A DNA stretch of 64,000 bases from Bdellovibrionales bacterium GWA1_52_35 (GTDB taxonomy: Bacteria > Bdellovibrionota > UBA1018). The first letter of the stretch is position 1; every line of letters starts with the position of its first letter. Made by a program: the position numbers and the translations under genes. Under the pieces are notes generated by a model that saw only the letters and a program-made list of their open reading frames with translations, was not told the origin of the DNA and did not search any database. The DNA lies in the NCBI GenBank assembly GCA_001769805.1, contig MEPO01000034.1, forward strand, positions 152,442 to 216,441. The letters are read 5' to 3'. Positions 62,148-64,000 of the stretch are shown in pieces.

Positions 62148-63863
62148 ATGGCTGGGGAACTCCTGAATTTTTCGTTTCGCACGCGCGCCGATGCGCTTCG
62201 TAAATTTCGAGAACAGACCTTCGATTTGCTGGTAATCGGCGGGGGAATCACAGGAGCCGCTGTTGCCCGGGACGCGGCCATGCGCGGTCTGAGTGTCGCT
62301 GTGGTGGACAAACAGGATTTCGCCGCTGGGACTTCCTCCAGGAGCTCAAAACTCATTCATGGAGGCCTTCGCTATCTTGAAAATCTGGAATTCGGGCTGG
62401 TATTCGAGGCGCTCAAGGAACGTTCTCTGCTTTTGAAAACCGTTCCCAACATGGTTCGTCCTCTTCCTTTTTATTTTCCGGTTCACGGCGGAGATCGTCC
62501 GGGAAAGTGGATGCTGGGGACTGGAATGTGGCTTTATGATCTGCTCGCGATGTTTCGGGCTCCTGGTTTCCACAAAACCCTTTCGAAGCGGGATTTCCTC
62601 CAGGCATTTCCATTCCTGCGGTCGGAGGGGTTGAAGGGTGGTTTTCGTTATTTTGATGCCTCGATGTGGGATGATGTCCTGACAGTTCAGGTTCTTCGCT
62701 CGGCTCATGAAGCGGGGGCCGTTGTCGCCAATTATGTTGAGGCCATTGCCCCCCAGTGGAAAGGGGACCGGATTGTAGGTTATCGCCTGCGCGATCTGGA
62801 AAGCGATCCTGGCGAGGGCGAAATTGATATCCGGGCCCATCAGATCGCCGTCTGTGTCGGTCCGTGGACGGATCTTCTGGGGCAGACACTTTCACGCAAC
62901 TGGAAGAAGTGGCTCGCGCCCAGTCGCGGAGTTCATCTTGTATTTGATCTCAAGAGAATTCCCGTGCCGGGAGCCATTGTGATGAACAACCCGGAAGACA
63001 AACGCATTTCTTTCGTTATTCCACGGCCCGACTTTGGCAGCGGAGTCGTGATTGTCGGGACTACCGACGGACCTGTTCCGGAAAGACCGGAAGATGTTCA
63101 AGTGGAAAATTCGGACGTGAGTTACCTTCTACGACTGCTGAATCGGTATTTTCCCGCGCTCAAGCTTTCGGTGGATGACATTGTGAGTGCTTACGTTGGC
63201 GTGCGACCGCTGGTGGGGACCACCGTGACGGGTGCTGGAGGACTGCAGAAAGTCAGTCGCGAGCATTTCATTGGTGAAGGACCTGGCGGTACCGTCATAG
63301 TTGCCGGCGGCAAATACACCACCCATCGGACGATGGGAAAAGAGATTGTTGACTATGCTTTGAAGCTTCGGAAAAAGCAGGCCGGTATCGGTGCGGTCGA
63401 GCCTGTCGGAAGCGACCTGGTGCAGGCCCATACGGAACGTCCGCTGAACCAGAAAGCAACTTACGAAGCGATGGCGAACTGTACGAAAGAAGCAGCTGCC
63501 AAAAAAATTGAAATTCCCAAGGAGCTGATCAGCCGCTACGGAGCGGATGCGATTTCTATTTTGGAAATTGACGCTGCTTCCTCCTCTGTTTACGGTACGG
63601 AGGGCTGTCCCGATGGCTTTCCTTATCTGGCTGCCCAACTGAGATACGCGATTCGTTCTGAAATGGCGGTTCATCTGGATGATTTTTATTTGCGCAGATT
63701 GCCTCTTTATCTTTCGCGTGCCGATCACTGCCTTCCGTGGGCCGAACAGCTCGCTCAAGTCTGGGCGGAGGAAACAGGCCAGGGGCCGGCGCAAGCACGC
63801 GTGGAATTGGAGCGGCTCAAAGCCGAAATCCAGCTTCGATCGGCATGGAAGGCTAGGCTTTAA
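62148..63863 (+). CDS. glpD: Glycerol-3-phosphate dehydrogenase, FAD-dependent
   Basis: It oxidises glycerol-3-phosphate to DHAP and passes electrons to quinone at the inner membrane. The FAD-binding motif is GGGITGAAVARDAAMRGL (31-48), followed by GTSSRSSKLIHGGLRYLE. A C-terminal DAO_C-like region (about 420-560) contains helices ending RLPLYLSRADH. Length is 571 residues. It follows aspS by 23 bases. No glpF or glpK is in the window. The remaining 137 bases to the window end hold no supported gene. Confidence 0.93.
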   Translation: MAGELLNFSFRTRADALRKFREQTFDLLVIGGGITGAAVARDAAMRGLSVAVVDKQDFAAGTSSRSSKLIHGGLRYLENLEFGLVFEALKERSLLLKTVPNMVRPLPFYFPVHGGDRPGKWMLGTGMWLYDLLAMFRAPGFHKTLSKRDFLQAFPFLRSEGLKGGFRYFDASMWDDVLTVQVLRSAHEAGAVVANYVEAIAPQWKGDRIVGYRLRDLESDPGEGEIDIRAHQIAVCVGPWTDLLGQTLSRNWKKWLAPSRGVHLVFDLKRIPVPGAIVMNNPEDKRISFVIPRPDFGSGVVIVGTTDGPVPERPEDVQVENSDVSYLLRLLNRYFPALKLSVDDIVSAYVGVRPLVGTTVTGAGGLQKVSREHFIGEGPGGTVIVAGGKYTTHRTMGKEIVDYALKLRKKQAGIGAVEPVGSDLVQAHTERPLNQKATYEAMANCTKEAAAKKIEIPKELISRYGADAISILEIDAASSSVYGTEGCPDGFPYLAAQLRYAIRSEMAVHLDDFYLRRLPLYLSRADHCLPWAEQLAQVWAEETGQGPAQARVELERLKAEIQLRSAWKARL

Positions 63864-64000
63864 ATGCTCGATCAGTACACCGTAGTCCTGGGGCAAATTT
63901 TGCGACCGAACCCTGGGAGCCCGGTAAAGTAGTTGAATTGCTCAGGAAGCGACGCACAATAAAATGAAAATTCGAGGCCATAGGACCTCCGTGAGAAGCT

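Noticed and set aside
63964..64000. ATG near the window end that could open a gene
   Set aside because: Only 12 codons remain and there is no clear ribosome site or homology.
1..64000. CRISPR arrays, insertion sequences, prophage and rRNA genes
   Set aside because: No regularly spaced repeats, transposase or integrase motifs, phage structural genes or rRNA stretches were seen on either strand.

Overview
The window looks like a chromosomal segment of a Gram-negative, flagellated bacterium with moderate G+C. I infer the Bdellovibrionota / former delta-proteobacteria. The evidence is a spc/alpha ribosomal operon with zinc-type S14, S4 and L36, a flbD-motA-motB flagellar block, a B12-dependent ribonucleotide reductase, a sigma-54 activator, many large lipoproteins and outer-membrane proteins, and very frequent ATGA stop/start overlaps. 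The lineage is an inference; no marker was searched against a database. I found no insertion sequence, prophage, CRISPR array or rRNA.

Region 1 (1-9.4 kb, + strand) is the end of the spc operon plus the alpha operon: rplE(end)-rpsN-rpsH-rplF-rplR-rpsE-rpmD-rplO-secY-adk-map-rpmJ-rpsM-rpsK-rpsD-rpoA-rplQ, closed by a strong terminator. No infA lies between map and rpmJ. A hairpin-rich leader sits between rpmD and rplO.

Region 2 (9.4-14.5 kb) holds an HNH nuclease, ECF sigma and zinc anti-sigma run, a TlpA-like lipoprotein, and a cysteine desulfurase-ThiI pair for tRNA 4-thiouridine.

Region 3 (14.6-26 kb) holds a sigma-54 enhancer-binding protein, secreted proteins of unknown role (one a probable zincin), a four-gene run of a periplasmic protein, two Opp/Dpp-type permeases and NagZ, a membrane PilZ protein with a lone TadC, and a ribosome hibernation factor fused to a cold-shock domain.

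Region 4 (26-41 kb) holds NrdJ, with NrdR-box-like repeats upstream, then a minus-strand block of four large exported lipoproteins (342, 1410, 605 and 769 aa) downstream of an RDD-type membrane protein. The 1410-aa member carries kelch-like repeats. The four fall into two related pairs, so this is a local family expansion and one of the more novel parts of the window.

Region 5 (41-50.8 kb) holds flbD-motA-motB, a YgiQ-type radical SAM protein, an overlapping three-gene run that could span the envelope (outer-membrane barrel, 784-aa lipoprotein, ArsB/SLC13-type transporter), a secreted protein and tRNA-Arg(UCU).

Region 6 (50.9-64 kb) holds an XRE regulator divergent from an MBL-fold hydrolase, a KGG-repeat stress protein, and a tightly overlapping run of nucleotidyltransferase-BON fusion, metallophosphoesterase, HNH nuclease, SrkA-like kinase and MepA-like endopeptidase. 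It ends with an aspartase/fumarase, a single-domain response regulator, an EEP-fold hydrolase beside a small membrane protein with a G10 tract, aspS and glpD.
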